Of a DNA stretch of 6,141 nt, positions 1-5,917 are shown in pieces; position 1 is the stretch's first letter, and every line of letters begins with the position of its first letter. Below the pieces are notes generated by a model. It worked only from the letters and a program-made list of their open reading frames with translations. It was not told the origin of the DNA and made no database searches. Made by a program: the position numbers and the translations under genes. Location of the stretch: assembly GCA_024274855.1 (NCBI GenBank), contig JAJSAJ010000837.1, forward strand, positions 1 through 6,141. The letters run 5' to 3'. Source of the stretch: Planctomycetota bacterium. Lineage in GTDB: Bacteria; Planctomycetota; Planctomycetia; Pirellulales; Pirellulaceae.

Positions 1-190
1 GAACAGACCCCCATGGGCTCGTCCCATGGGTGAATCAGTCTCGCAGCTAAGGACTGTCGCCCTCTTCTGCGAACAGCCCCCCATGGGCTCGTCCCGTGGG
101 TGAATCAGTCTCGCAGCTAAGGTGTCGGTCTCTTCTGCGAACAGACCCCCATGGGCTCGTCCCGTGGGTGAATCAGTCTCGCAGCTAAGG
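1..190. repeat. Tandem array of ~69-bp hairpin-forming units, left end cut by the window
   Basis: Three copies lie head to tail: 1-70, 71-138 and a partial copy at 139-190. Each has a nearly invariant 52-base core and a variable 16-18-base linker ending in CTCTTCTGC or TCTTCTGC. The core contains CCCATGGG, a CTCGT loop and a second CCCATGGG (10-17/23-30), an 8-bp stem with a 5-base loop. In copies 2 and 3 the right arm is CCCGTGGG (93-100 and 161-168), which still pairs by a U-G wobble if the plus strand is transcribed. An outer stem CTGCGA/TCGCAG encloses it (67-72/111-116 and 135-140/179-184). The array lies 64 bases beyond the ppk stop, so it could end or stabilise that transcript, but no T-run of a classic terminator follows. 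No reading frame fits. Positions 191-254 hold nothing I can identify. Confidence 0.9.
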
Positions 191-254
191 AGGATCGCCG
201 CCTGAACGCCCCCCAGTAAACGCGACGCCAATTGATTCGCCGGCTGCTTAACGG

Positions 255-2357
255 TCAAACATCGCTCCCCGGAGCGCGATGCGGTTGGAACGCGGTACGG
301 TGAGTCTGCTCGGATTCTCTCACGGCATTCACGGCGTCTTGGTAGAGGATTTCCTTGCAGCGGACTCTCGGTTTTCCCGGCGTTTGTTTTCGGCGCCGGT
401 AGGTGCCGTCGGGCTGCATGACACATGCCTTGACGTTGTCGCGAAAGTACGTTTCAAGAATTGTGAGCAAACGGTGACGACAGCTTTGGGCTTCCACGGG
501 CACGAGCAACTCAACTCGCCGGTCCAAATTGCGAGGCATCCAGTCGGCGCTCGATATGAAGACGCGGTCGCTGCCGCCGTGGTGAAAATGGAAGATTCGA
601 GCATGTTCCCGGAAGCGATCGACAATGCTGATCACGCGGATGTTGTCACTCAAACCGGGAACTTGAGGGCGAAGGCAGCAGAGTCCGCAGATATTGAGGC
701 GAATGCGAACTCCTTCTTGAGAGGCGGCGTAGAGCGCGTCGATAATCTGCTGATCACCCAGAGCATTGAGTTTTGCGGTAATGAACGCCTTGCCTCCCTG
801 CCGTTTCCATTGAATCTCCGCATTGATCATTTCGATCAGTTTATCACGGAGCGTGGCGGGTGCCGTGTCGATCTTGCGAAAACGGCGCGTGTACGAATGG
901 CTTGCAACGGCGTTGAAAAACTCAGTCGCGTCCGCTCCGAGTTCGGCATCACTGGTCAATATACTTACATCGCTGGAATACCGCGCCGCGGCCTCGCTGT
1001 AGTCTCCGGTACCAAAGTGGACATACCGTTGGATACCGGTCGGCTCGCGGCGCACAATGATACAGACTTTGGCATGGGTGCGAAGACCTTGGACCCCGTA
1101 GATTACCTGAACGGCGGATTGCTCCAGAGACTTGGCCCATTCCATCTTGTATGCGGTCCCCTGGCGTGGCTTTAGCTCAATAATCGCGGTAACGTATTTG
1201 TCGTTTTCCGCGGCGCGCCGCAGTGCTTCGACGATCAAACTGTCACCATCCGCGCCGTAGAGCGTCTGTTTGATCGCGACGACGTCAGGATCGTCGGTCG
1301 CCTCCTCGAGCAATCGAAGTACCGGCTGATAACTTTCATACGGGTGGTACAGCAGGATATCGCGTTGCGACAGTGTGTCAAAGATGCTCGTCGTCAGATC
1401 GACATCCGGTGAAGCCTGTGGCGGCCAATGTTCATACCTGAGTTTGTCGAATCCATGCAACTGCGTCAAAGGCTCGAGTGCCGCCAGATTGATCGGCCCG
1501 GTTGTGCGGTACGTGCAGTCGATCGTCACATTCAGCGACGCGAGCAGGAAGTCGAGCAGTTCGGCGCTGGCTCGTTCATCGATTTCCAAACGCACACAGT
1601 CGTTCGGTGGGGCCGGTGCGACGGACGTATTCGGGCCAGGGGACAAGTCTCCCGCAAGGTCTCGCCGTACTCGGGCATCGGCATGAGACGTGATTCGAAA
1701 AGGGATGCATTCCGCAACGATTTCGTCTGGGAAAAGACGGTCGGCGAACAGGCAAACCGCGTCTTCGAGTAACAAATACGTGTAGCCCCCTTCCGCGTAA
1801 AGAGTGAGGATGCGGAGTGAGGTGGCACCGAATGGGATAATGACATAGCGGGTGCCATTGTCTGATTGCAGTTTCGTGCAAACGCAAAGAGCTTGATTCG
1901 GAATGGGAGGAAGTTGGGCGGGAGATGCGACGGCCAGTGGCGTGAGAATCGACGCGATTTCTACTTCGAACACCTGCTCCACAATGTGCATTTGGCGGTC
2001 TGTAAGATCGTGACTCAAAACCCGCTTGATCCCCACCTCCGCCATGCCCTTCTCGACCTTGGCGAAGCATTGGTACAGATCAGTACTCATCTTCCGTGTT
2101 CGGCGGCTAATGACGCCCAGTTGTTGTTTTGGCGTCATGCCGGAAAGATCCAGGCGTCTACTGCCGCTGTCTGCCAGTAGTTTCAGGCCGCCCACTCGCA
2201 CCAGGAAAAGCTCGTCAAGCTGTGCGCTGATCTGCGTAATGCACTTAAGTCGTTCCAGCAACGGCAGGTCCGCGTCATTCGCTTCGTCGAGGAGACGCTG
2301 GTGGTATTCGAGCCACGAAAGCTCCCGATTGAGATAGATGGTCGATTCATTGTCCAT
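255..2357 (-). CDS. ppk1: Polyphosphate kinase 1 (PPK1), full length but with divergent active site
   Basis: This 700-residue protein belongs to the family that reversibly transfers the terminal phosphate of ATP onto polyphosphate. Its length is normal. The N domain opens with NRELSWLEYHQRLLDEA (10-26) and has LDEL..VRV (47-55). The head domain follows to about residue 320. Two phospholipase-D-like C domains carry HPYESYQPV (338-346), AIKQTLY (361-367), LRTHAK with His428, CCLRPQVPGLSDNIR (560-574), REHARI with His585, and SSADWMPRNLDRRVE (602-616). His428 and His585 match E. coli His435 and His592, the phosphorylated and second catalytic histidines. Four other nucleotide or phosphate contacts are replaced: Gln46 (Asn45), Gly368 (Arg375), Ser461 (Tyr468) and Cys557 (Arg564). 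The acidic FDEE stretch after Arg398 (Arg405) reads QGTA. Family membership is certain; ordinary kinase activity is not. ATG at 2357 is preferred over ATG at 2381 because an AAAGGA site lies between them. The gene is coupled to ppx upstream. Confidence 0.93.
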   Translation of the reverse strand: MDNESTIYLNRELSWLEYHQRLLDEANDADLPLLERLKCITQISAQLDELFLVRVGGLKLLADSGSRRLDLSGMTPKQQLGVISRRTRKMSTDLYQCFAKVEKGMAEVGIKRVLSHDLTDRQMHIVEQVFEVEIASILTPLAVASPAQLPPIPNQALCVCTKLQSDNGTRYVIIPFGATSLRILTLYAEGGYTYLLLEDAVCLFADRLFPDEIVAECIPFRITSHADARVRRDLAGDLSPGPNTSVAPAPPNDCVRLEIDERASAELLDFLLASLNVTIDCTYRTTGPINLAALEPLTQLHGFDKLRYEHWPPQASPDVDLTTSIFDTLSQRDILLYHPYESYQPVLRLLEEATDDPDVVAIKQTLYGADGDSLIVEALRRAAENDKYVTAIIELKPRQGTAYKMEWAKSLEQSAVQVIYGVQGLRTHAKVCIIVRREPTGIQRYVHFGTGDYSEAAARYSSDVSILTSDAELGADATEFFNAVASHSYTRRFRKIDTAPATLRDKLIEMINAEIQWKRQGGKAFITAKLNALGDQQIIDALYAASQEGVRIRLNICGLCCLRPQVPGLSDNIRVISIVDRFREHARIFHFHHGGSDRVFISSADWMPRNLDRRVELLVPVEAQSCRHRLLTILETYFRDNVKACVMQPDGTYRRRKQTPGKPRVRCKEILYQDAVNAVRESEQTHRTAFQPHRAPGSDV

Positions 2358-4149
2358 TGCTGGTCTGGTTCCTTTGCACATCCGACCCTCGAAGTGTACT
2401 GGCCGGATGTTGGCGTCTTGAAACGAATGTTTGACGGTATGCGGCCGATCGATGACTCGCGTCCCGCTTCTGGTTCAATCTTGTCGAGGATCTTTTTCTG
2501 GAAGACCTATAGGCCGCCGGATCCTTCTGACGGTCGTCTGCGAGCAACTCGAACTGCCGGCGTTCTGCGTGCCACACGCACGTTAAGCGTGCCACACGAA
2601 GAAGGACTGGAAAACCAAAAACTTCCTCAAAAAGCATGCCGTTCTGTTTCAACGCAAGTTGTTCCAGGGACAGGTCTTCAGCCCTGGGAATTGCGATGAC
2701 CAAACGCGAGCTTTCGATCGTGCATTTGATGTTGCGAATTCGCTGGCTGCGCGAGTCATCCAATGCGACAGCCACTCGGAGAATAGCGGCCAGTTTGGCT
2801 ACGGCGACACGAAGGTCCCGATCGAGTGTGGCATAACCCTCATGGTTCGGCTGAGGCGATGCTCGGCGGTGGTACCTGGCAACGAGTGCCACGAGCAGCA
2901 GGTTACTCTTGCCTAAACCGAAAATTTCACTGTGGCGAATCAAATACATCGAGTGTTTATGCATGCTTCGGTTGCTGATGTAGGCGCCGATTTCGTGGAG
3001 CAGTGCGGCCACATACAGCAAGACGGCGTAATGCGAGTCGAGATGGTGTTCGGTCTGCAACTGCTCGAATAAGGACTTGGCCAGATCGGCGACGTGCGTG
3101 GCGTGCGTCATGTCAAAGTCATACTTGCGACCGAGACTAACGGCTGAACGGATGATCTGTCGGCAAAAATCGTCCGTCCACGCGTCTTTCCGGGCCATTT
3201 CGTGCAGCAAGCCGTCCCGAAGATTGGTGTTGGTTATCAACAGTTCATCAATGTCGAATGCCTTGGCAAGCATCACATTTGTCAAGAGTGCGAGCCCGAT
3301 CGTTTCCGCTTCCGGGAAACTAAGGTGATAGCGGTGGACAATGCGGTCTTCCGACAGCTCGGCAAGCTGGTTTGTAAACGCTTCCAACGCGGATACGGGT
3401 AACGTGACGGAGTCCTGATTCCGCCAGTTCGGCAGCAGTTGAGCGGCTGCAAACCGGATGTCCCCACCCATGGCAATCATCTTGGTTGGTGGCATCTGGG
3501 ACAATTGTTCCGAAATTTCGTCCACGTTGCGTTTGAGCTGTCTTCTCAGAATTTGATGGACTTTGCCCGCCGGCGGTCGGTAGGCTTCCAGCGTCTTGCG
3601 GAGGCGGAGCGACCCAAGTCGGAAGGTGCGCGCCAGCAGTACGTTCCCCTCTTGGACCAGCAAGACCTCGGTGTTGCCGCCGCCAACCTCCGTGATCATG
3701 GTCTTAGCCGATGCTAACACCGAATCTGCCCGCAAGTGACGCTGGACACCCAGGTAGGTCACTCGGTTCACTTCTGCCTCATCAAGCGGTTGGATTTCAA
3801 ACCCGGTTGCAATATAGACGCGGTCAATGAACGACATTCGGTTCCGTGCCTCACGGACGGCACTGGTCGCCACGACGCGGATCCGATCCGGGTCCGTAAT
3901 CTGATACTCGGCCAACTTCCGCCGATAGCTGCCGAGTACGTGCACACATTCCTCGATCGTTGATTTGCGAATTGATCCGTCGGTAAAGGTGTCCCTACCC
4001 AGACTGACCGCTTGGGAGAGCGTATCGAGCGTGCGCACCTTGCCGGACGGAGCGATTTCGCCAATGGCCATTCGGATCGATGTCGCGCCGATATCGACGA
4101 CGGCGACATGTTCCGGGGACGATCGTTGATGAGGCGACGGTGTATCCAT
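2347..4149 (-). CDS. ppx: Ppx/GppA-family exopolyphosphatase (or pppGpp phosphatase) with HD-like C-terminal domain and unusual tail
   Basis: This is a 600-residue cytoplasmic protein of the ASKHA-fold Ppx/GppA family, whose members remove terminal phosphates from polyphosphate or convert pppGpp to ppGpp. Two actin-like domains carry the phosphate-1 loop VVDIGATSIRM (17-27), VVATSAVREARN (92-103), the phosphate-2 loop EVGGGNTE (154-161) and NLRDGLLHEM (309-318). An HD-like domain follows with THATHVADLA (348-357), AALLHEIG (381-388), MHKHSMYLI (396-404) and ARYHRR (424-429), much as in E. coli Ppx. The position of E. coli catalytic Glu121 is Val127 in an ungapped alignment from the ATSAVREARN motif to TYLGV. 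Recognisable homology ends near residue 518; the basic tail beyond it starts at a 20-bp duplication and may be a frameshift product. The start at 4149 is chosen because VAVVDIG follows closely, an AGGA site precedes it, and an upstream extension would overlap the kinase gene. The stop overlaps ppk1 by 11 bases. Substrate (polyphosphate or pppGpp) cannot be decided from sequence; the ppk1 neighbour favours polyphosphate. Confidence 0.9.
   Translation of the reverse strand: MDTPSPHQRSSPEHVAVVDIGATSIRMAIGEIAPSGKVRTLDTLSQAVSLGRDTFTDGSIRKSTIEECVHVLGSYRRKLAEYQITDPDRIRVVATSAVREARNRMSFIDRVYIATGFEIQPLDEAEVNRVTYLGVQRHLRADSVLASAKTMITEVGGGNTEVLLVQEGNVLLARTFRLGSLRLRKTLEAYRPPAGKVHQILRRQLKRNVDEISEQLSQMPPTKMIAMGGDIRFAAAQLLPNWRNQDSVTLPVSALEAFTNQLAELSEDRIVHRYHLSFPEAETIGLALLTNVMLAKAFDIDELLITNTNLRDGLLHEMARKDAWTDDFCRQIIRSAVSLGRKYDFDMTHATHVADLAKSLFEQLQTEHHLDSHYAVLLYVAALLHEIGAYISNRSMHKHSMYLIRHSEIFGLGKSNLLLVALVARYHRRASPQPNHEGYATLDRDLRVAVAKLAAILRVAVALDDSRSQRIRNIKCTIESSRLVIAIPRAEDLSLEQLALKQNGMLFEEVFGFPVLLRVARLTCVWHAERRQFELLADDRQKDPAAYRSSRKRSSTRLNQKRDASHRSAAYRQTFVSRRQHPASTLRGSDVQRNQTSNGQ
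2370..2375 (-). promoter_or_regulatory. Ribosome binding site of ppk1 (AAAGGA)
   Basis: AAAGGA on the minus strand lies 12 bases before ATG at 2357, and conserved PPK1 sequence begins within ten residues of that ATG. The upstream in-frame ATG at 2381 would place this site inside the coding region and has no comparable purine-rich stretch before it. The site lies within the ppx coding region, so ribosomes finishing ppx could help start ppk1. Confidence 0.55.
2561..2600. repeat. 20-bp imperfect tandem duplication inside the 3' end of ppx
   Basis: CGTTCTGCGTGCCACACGCA (2561-2580) is followed directly by CGTTAAGCGTGCCACACGAA (2581-2600), identical at 17 of 20 positions. Each copy also contains a short GCGTG/CACGC or GCGTG/CACG inverted pair. 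Because 20 is not a multiple of three, the duplication changes the reading frame of ppx. Without one copy, translation would end at TAG (2509-2507), giving a protein of about 540 residues in place of 600. Confidence 0.85.
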
Positions 4150-4306
4150 CAAAGCGAGTTTCCTATCAAGAGACGAGGATGACGTGAGCCCCAATATGTG
4201 AAAGTCACGCACCGTCGGTGCGTCGTTCGCTCGCGAACAACGGGCGTGGGCCGCAACCTTGCATGCTTTCTGTTTGGCCTTGGAACCCGTTGTGGCAAGA
4301 AACCGT
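4150..4306. other. Intergenic gap between kinase and ppx with two adjacent hairpins
   Basis: This 157-base gap has no gene. ACGCACC/GGTGCGT (4207-4213/4217-4223, 3-base loop) is a 7-bp stem, followed after one base by GTTCGC/GCGAAC (4225-4230/4233-4238). A further 8-bp pair, ACAACGGG/CCCGTTGT, joins 4237-4244 to 4286-4293 and overlaps the second hairpin by two bases, so the two cannot both form fully. No T-run follows on the minus strand, so a strong intrinsic terminator is unlikely. The stems could slow, process or stabilise a shared transcript. No clear promoter was found. Confidence 0.6.
4161..4164 (-). promoter_or_regulatory. Probable ribosome binding site of ppx (AGGA)
   Basis: The minus strand reads TAGGAAACTCGCTTTG before ATG at 4149, placing AGGA 11 bases upstream. 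The spacing is a little long but acceptable. It supports the start at 4149 over any ATG further upstream. Confidence 0.45.
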
Positions 4307-5305
4307 TTAGCCCTTTTCGACGACTTGGCGCGCCCACGCGGCCGCGCCCTTGACCGTGGCATAGTCGCCCAACTCGGCCGCGACCACATTAAATGTGTCT
4401 GCATACGATGGCATTACACGCGCGCGGGCGGTTTCCGAAACGCTCTGAACCAGTAAATCAGGCATCGCTTCAACCAGGCCGCCACCCAGCACTACGGTGT
4501 CGGGACTGAGTAAATGGACCACGTTGGCGACCGCAATGCCAATCCATGCTCCGGCCCTGCGTATGATCTGCTCCACGACCGTGTCTCCGTTGGCGATCGC
4601 ATCAGCCAACACACCACTGCGAATGTTCTTTAGATCGGTGCCGGCTGCCGCGAGCAAATGGGGCGCCTCGCCACGGAAGGCCGCTTTGGCCACGTCGGCT
4701 GAAATGGCCAATCGGCTTGCCTCCGTCTCCAGGCATCCATGGCGCCCGCATCCGCAGAGATTGCCGTTTGGCCGGACTTGAACATGGCCGATCTCCATGC
4801 ATGACCCCGACTTGCCGTGGATGATCTGCTTCTCGTAAACGCACCCGCCCCCAATGCCGGTCCCGGGAAAGATACCTAAGACGCAACGCGACTTGCGAGC
4901 CGCACCAAGTTGATTCTCACCAAAAACGCCCGCATCAACATCGTTCAGTACCACGGCGGGACATGAAAAGGCCGACTCCAGCTGCTCTCGCAGATTGACG
5001 TCCTTCCAGCCAAGATTCACCGCATCCAACACGATGCCTCGCTCTAAATCAACCGGACTCGGACAGCCGACACCAATGCCGCCGATTTGGTCTTGCGTAA
5101 CGCCGGCCGCTTCCATCGCCTGCTGAATCGTCTGCACAATTCGATCGATACCGACCGCCGCGCCCGATTCACTCTTCGTTCGCTTGCGCTTGCGGCCTTT
5201 CACTTCAAACGCACTGTCAAGTACCGTGGCCATCATCTTGGTGCCACCTAAATCGAATCCAATCCAAAGACGTTCCGACGCGGTCCGCTTGTCCTGACTG
5301 CTCAT
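4307..5305 (-). CDS. ROK-family sugar kinase, probably glucokinase
   Basis: This is a 332-residue cytoplasmic kinase of the ROK (repressor, ORF, kinase) family, which phosphorylates glucose or related hexoses at C6. The N-terminal phosphate loop is FDLGGTK (17-23). GVGCPSPVD (78-86) precedes the sugar site LNDVDAGVFGE (120-130), whose Asp122 is the expected catalytic base. PGTGIGGGCV (147-156) is the second phosphate loop. EIGHVQV (171-177) and CGCGRHGCLE (184-193) supply the zinc ligands His174, Cys184, Cys186 and Cys191 and the sugar-binding Glu171 and Glu193. VVLGGGL (271-277) is the adenosine motif. Every key residue is present, and there is no N-terminal helix-turn-helix, so this is an enzyme and not a ROK repressor. 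The zinc motif points to ordinary ROK glucokinases; as I recall, actinobacterial polyphosphate glucokinases lack it, so polyphosphate use is not supported despite the neighbours. A basic stretch KGRKRKRTK (36-44) is unusual. Fructokinase or N-acetylmannosamine kinase activity remains possible. Confidence 0.9.
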   Translation of the reverse strand: MSSQDKRTASERLWIGFDLGGTKMMATVLDSAFEVKGRKRKRTKSESGAAVGIDRIVQTIQQAMEAAGVTQDQIGGIGVGCPSPVDLERGIVLDAVNLGWKDVNLREQLESAFSCPAVVLNDVDAGVFGENQLGAARKSRCVLGIFPGTGIGGGCVYEKQIIHGKSGSCMEIGHVQVRPNGNLCGCGRHGCLETEASRLAISADVAKAAFRGEAPHLLAAAGTDLKNIRSGVLADAIANGDTVVEQIIRRAGAWIGIAVANVVHLLSPDTVVLGGGLVEAMPDLLVQSVSETARARVMPSYADTFNVVAAELGDYATVKGAAAWARQVVEKG

Positions 5306-5315
5306 TGATTTTTAG

Positions 5316-5320
5316 CTCCC
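5316..5320 (-). promoter_or_regulatory. Ribosome binding site of the ROK kinase (GGGAG)
   Basis: The minus strand reads GGGAGCTAAAAATCA directly before ATG at 5305. GGGAG ends 10 bases from the start codon and is the best ribosome binding site in the window. Confidence 0.6.
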
Positions 5321-5326
5321 GTTTAT

Positions 5327-5360
5327 CGTGATTTGCTGCCTAGCGTGATTTGCTGTCTAG
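5327..5360. repeat. 17-bp tandem direct repeat just upstream of the kinase start
   Basis: CGTGATTTGCTGCCTAG (5327-5343) is followed at once by CGTGATTTGCTGTCTAG (5344-5360), identical at 16 of 17 positions. On the coding strand it ends 21 bases before the kinase ATG and 6 bases before the GGGAG site. That position would suit a regulator-binding site or a leader-RNA element, but a chance slippage duplication is equally possible. No convincing -35/-10 pair was found across it. Confidence 0.85.
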
Positions 5361-5426
5361 GTCATGGGATCCCGGCCTGTAGCAAGGTTCGCATCGATCA
5401 GGACGCAAGTCAGAGTGCCCCAATGG

Positions 5427-5542
5427 CCCGCTCCCGTTAGTCGGTGGAAGATTGTCAACAACTCAACGATCGATGAAGTTAGTACGCTCATAGAGCAGAA
5501 GTTGAGCATTTTGAGTCAAGTCTAGCGACCAACGGGAGCGGG
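5427..5542. repeat. 116-bp element bounded by 17-bp inverted repeats, MITE-like
   Basis: The left arm CCCGCTCCCGTTAGTCG (5427-5443) and the right arm CGACCAACGGGAGCGGG (5526-5542) are reverse complements at 16 of 17 positions, with a 12-base perfect outer part. Inside lie the weaker pair CTCAAC/GTTGAG (5462-5467/5501-5506) and the palindrome TTGAGTCAA (5511-5519). GATCGATG (5468-5475) also pairs with CATCGATC outside the element (5392-5399). No target-site duplication is visible: the flanks read CCCAATGG and TTATTATG. The element has no coding capacity. It resembles, from memory only, a sequence dispersed in Rhodopirellula intergenic regions. Confidence 0.75.
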
Positions 5543-5576
5543 TTATTATGATCCGAGCAGTAGAATCGCAGTGGTC

Positions 5577-5711
5577 CGAGGCCCAGCCTCGTTAGAGTCT
5601 TCGTTCGTAGAATGCGCACGCCGTGCGCGCATCCTGTCCGACGGACCTCCAGGTCCGCCGAGTGAACGGACGTGGGCGTCCGTTCGACAATACGGGGCGT
5701 GGCTCCGCCAC
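5577..5711. repeat. Cluster of five consecutive GC-rich hairpins
   Basis: Five short inverted repeats follow one another: CGAGGC/GCCTCG (5577-5591), GCGCAC/GTGCGC (5614-5628), CGGACCT/AGGTCCG (5642-5657), GAACGGACG/CGTCCGTTC (5664-5685, 9-bp stem with TGGG loop) and GTGGC/GCCAC (5699-5711). Gaps between them are 22, 13, 6 and 13 bases. All five arm sequences differ, so this is not a tandem repeat of one unit. The arrangement resembles clusters of extragenic palindromes. No poly-T tract follows any of them on either strand. Confidence 0.8.
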
Positions 5712-5804
5712 TTGCGTTGCGGGCCAAACCGACCTTAGGAATACAGAATACCACAATTCGGTCAGGATGCTAATTCGCCCCGTTGAGAAAAGGGCATGAA
5801 ATTG

Positions 5805-5917
5805 GGCTCGTGGAAGAAGTTTCCGGTCGACACCGCTATTGGGGATTCCGTGGAATCGCCCCTCAATGCCGTGAGCGGTCTTCGTACGCTCGTGAGAACG
5901 TCGGTATTCCACGAGCC
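5805..5917. repeat. Nested inverted repeats forming a large potential stem-loop
   Basis: The outer arms GGCTCGTGGAA (5805-5815) and TTCCACGAGCC (5907-5917) are perfect 11-base reverse complements. Nested inside are ACCGCT/AGCGGT (5832-5837/5874-5879), ATTG/CAAT (5838-5841/5864-5867) and GATTCC/GGAATC (5844-5849/5852-5857, 2-base loop). The pairs are ordered so that all could form one branched or bulged structure about 113 bases long. It could be a structured RNA, a small mobile-element end pair or an extragenic palindrome. No strand is favoured. Confidence 0.65.

Noticed and set aside
1..190. CRISPR array
   Set aside because: The repeated core is 52 bases and the linkers are only 16-18 bases and related to one another, unlike unique 30-base spacers; no cas genes are present.
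279..1175. Long plus-strand open frame of 298 codons opposite ppk1
   Set aside because: It lies wholly within the PPK1 gene on the other strand, has no recognisable motif, and is explained by codon bias of the real gene.
2358..2381. Upstream ATG of ppk1 at 2381 adding eight residues
   Set aside because: The AAAGGA ribosome binding site lies downstream of it, and family homology begins just after the ATG at 2357.
4150..4404. N-terminal extension of ppx by 85 residues
   Set aside because: It would overlap the last 98 bases of the kinase gene and reads as Arg/Lys/Ala-rich sequence without family similarity; ATG at 4149 has an AGGA site and family homology begins soon after.
4307..5305. Polyphosphate glucokinase (PpgK)
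   Set aside because: The neighbours suggest it, but the protein has the zinc-binding CxCGxxGC motif and length of ordinary ROK glucokinases.
5366..5373. GGGATCCC palindrome as an operator for the kinase
   Set aside because: An isolated 8-base palindrome is expected by chance and has no second copy nearby.
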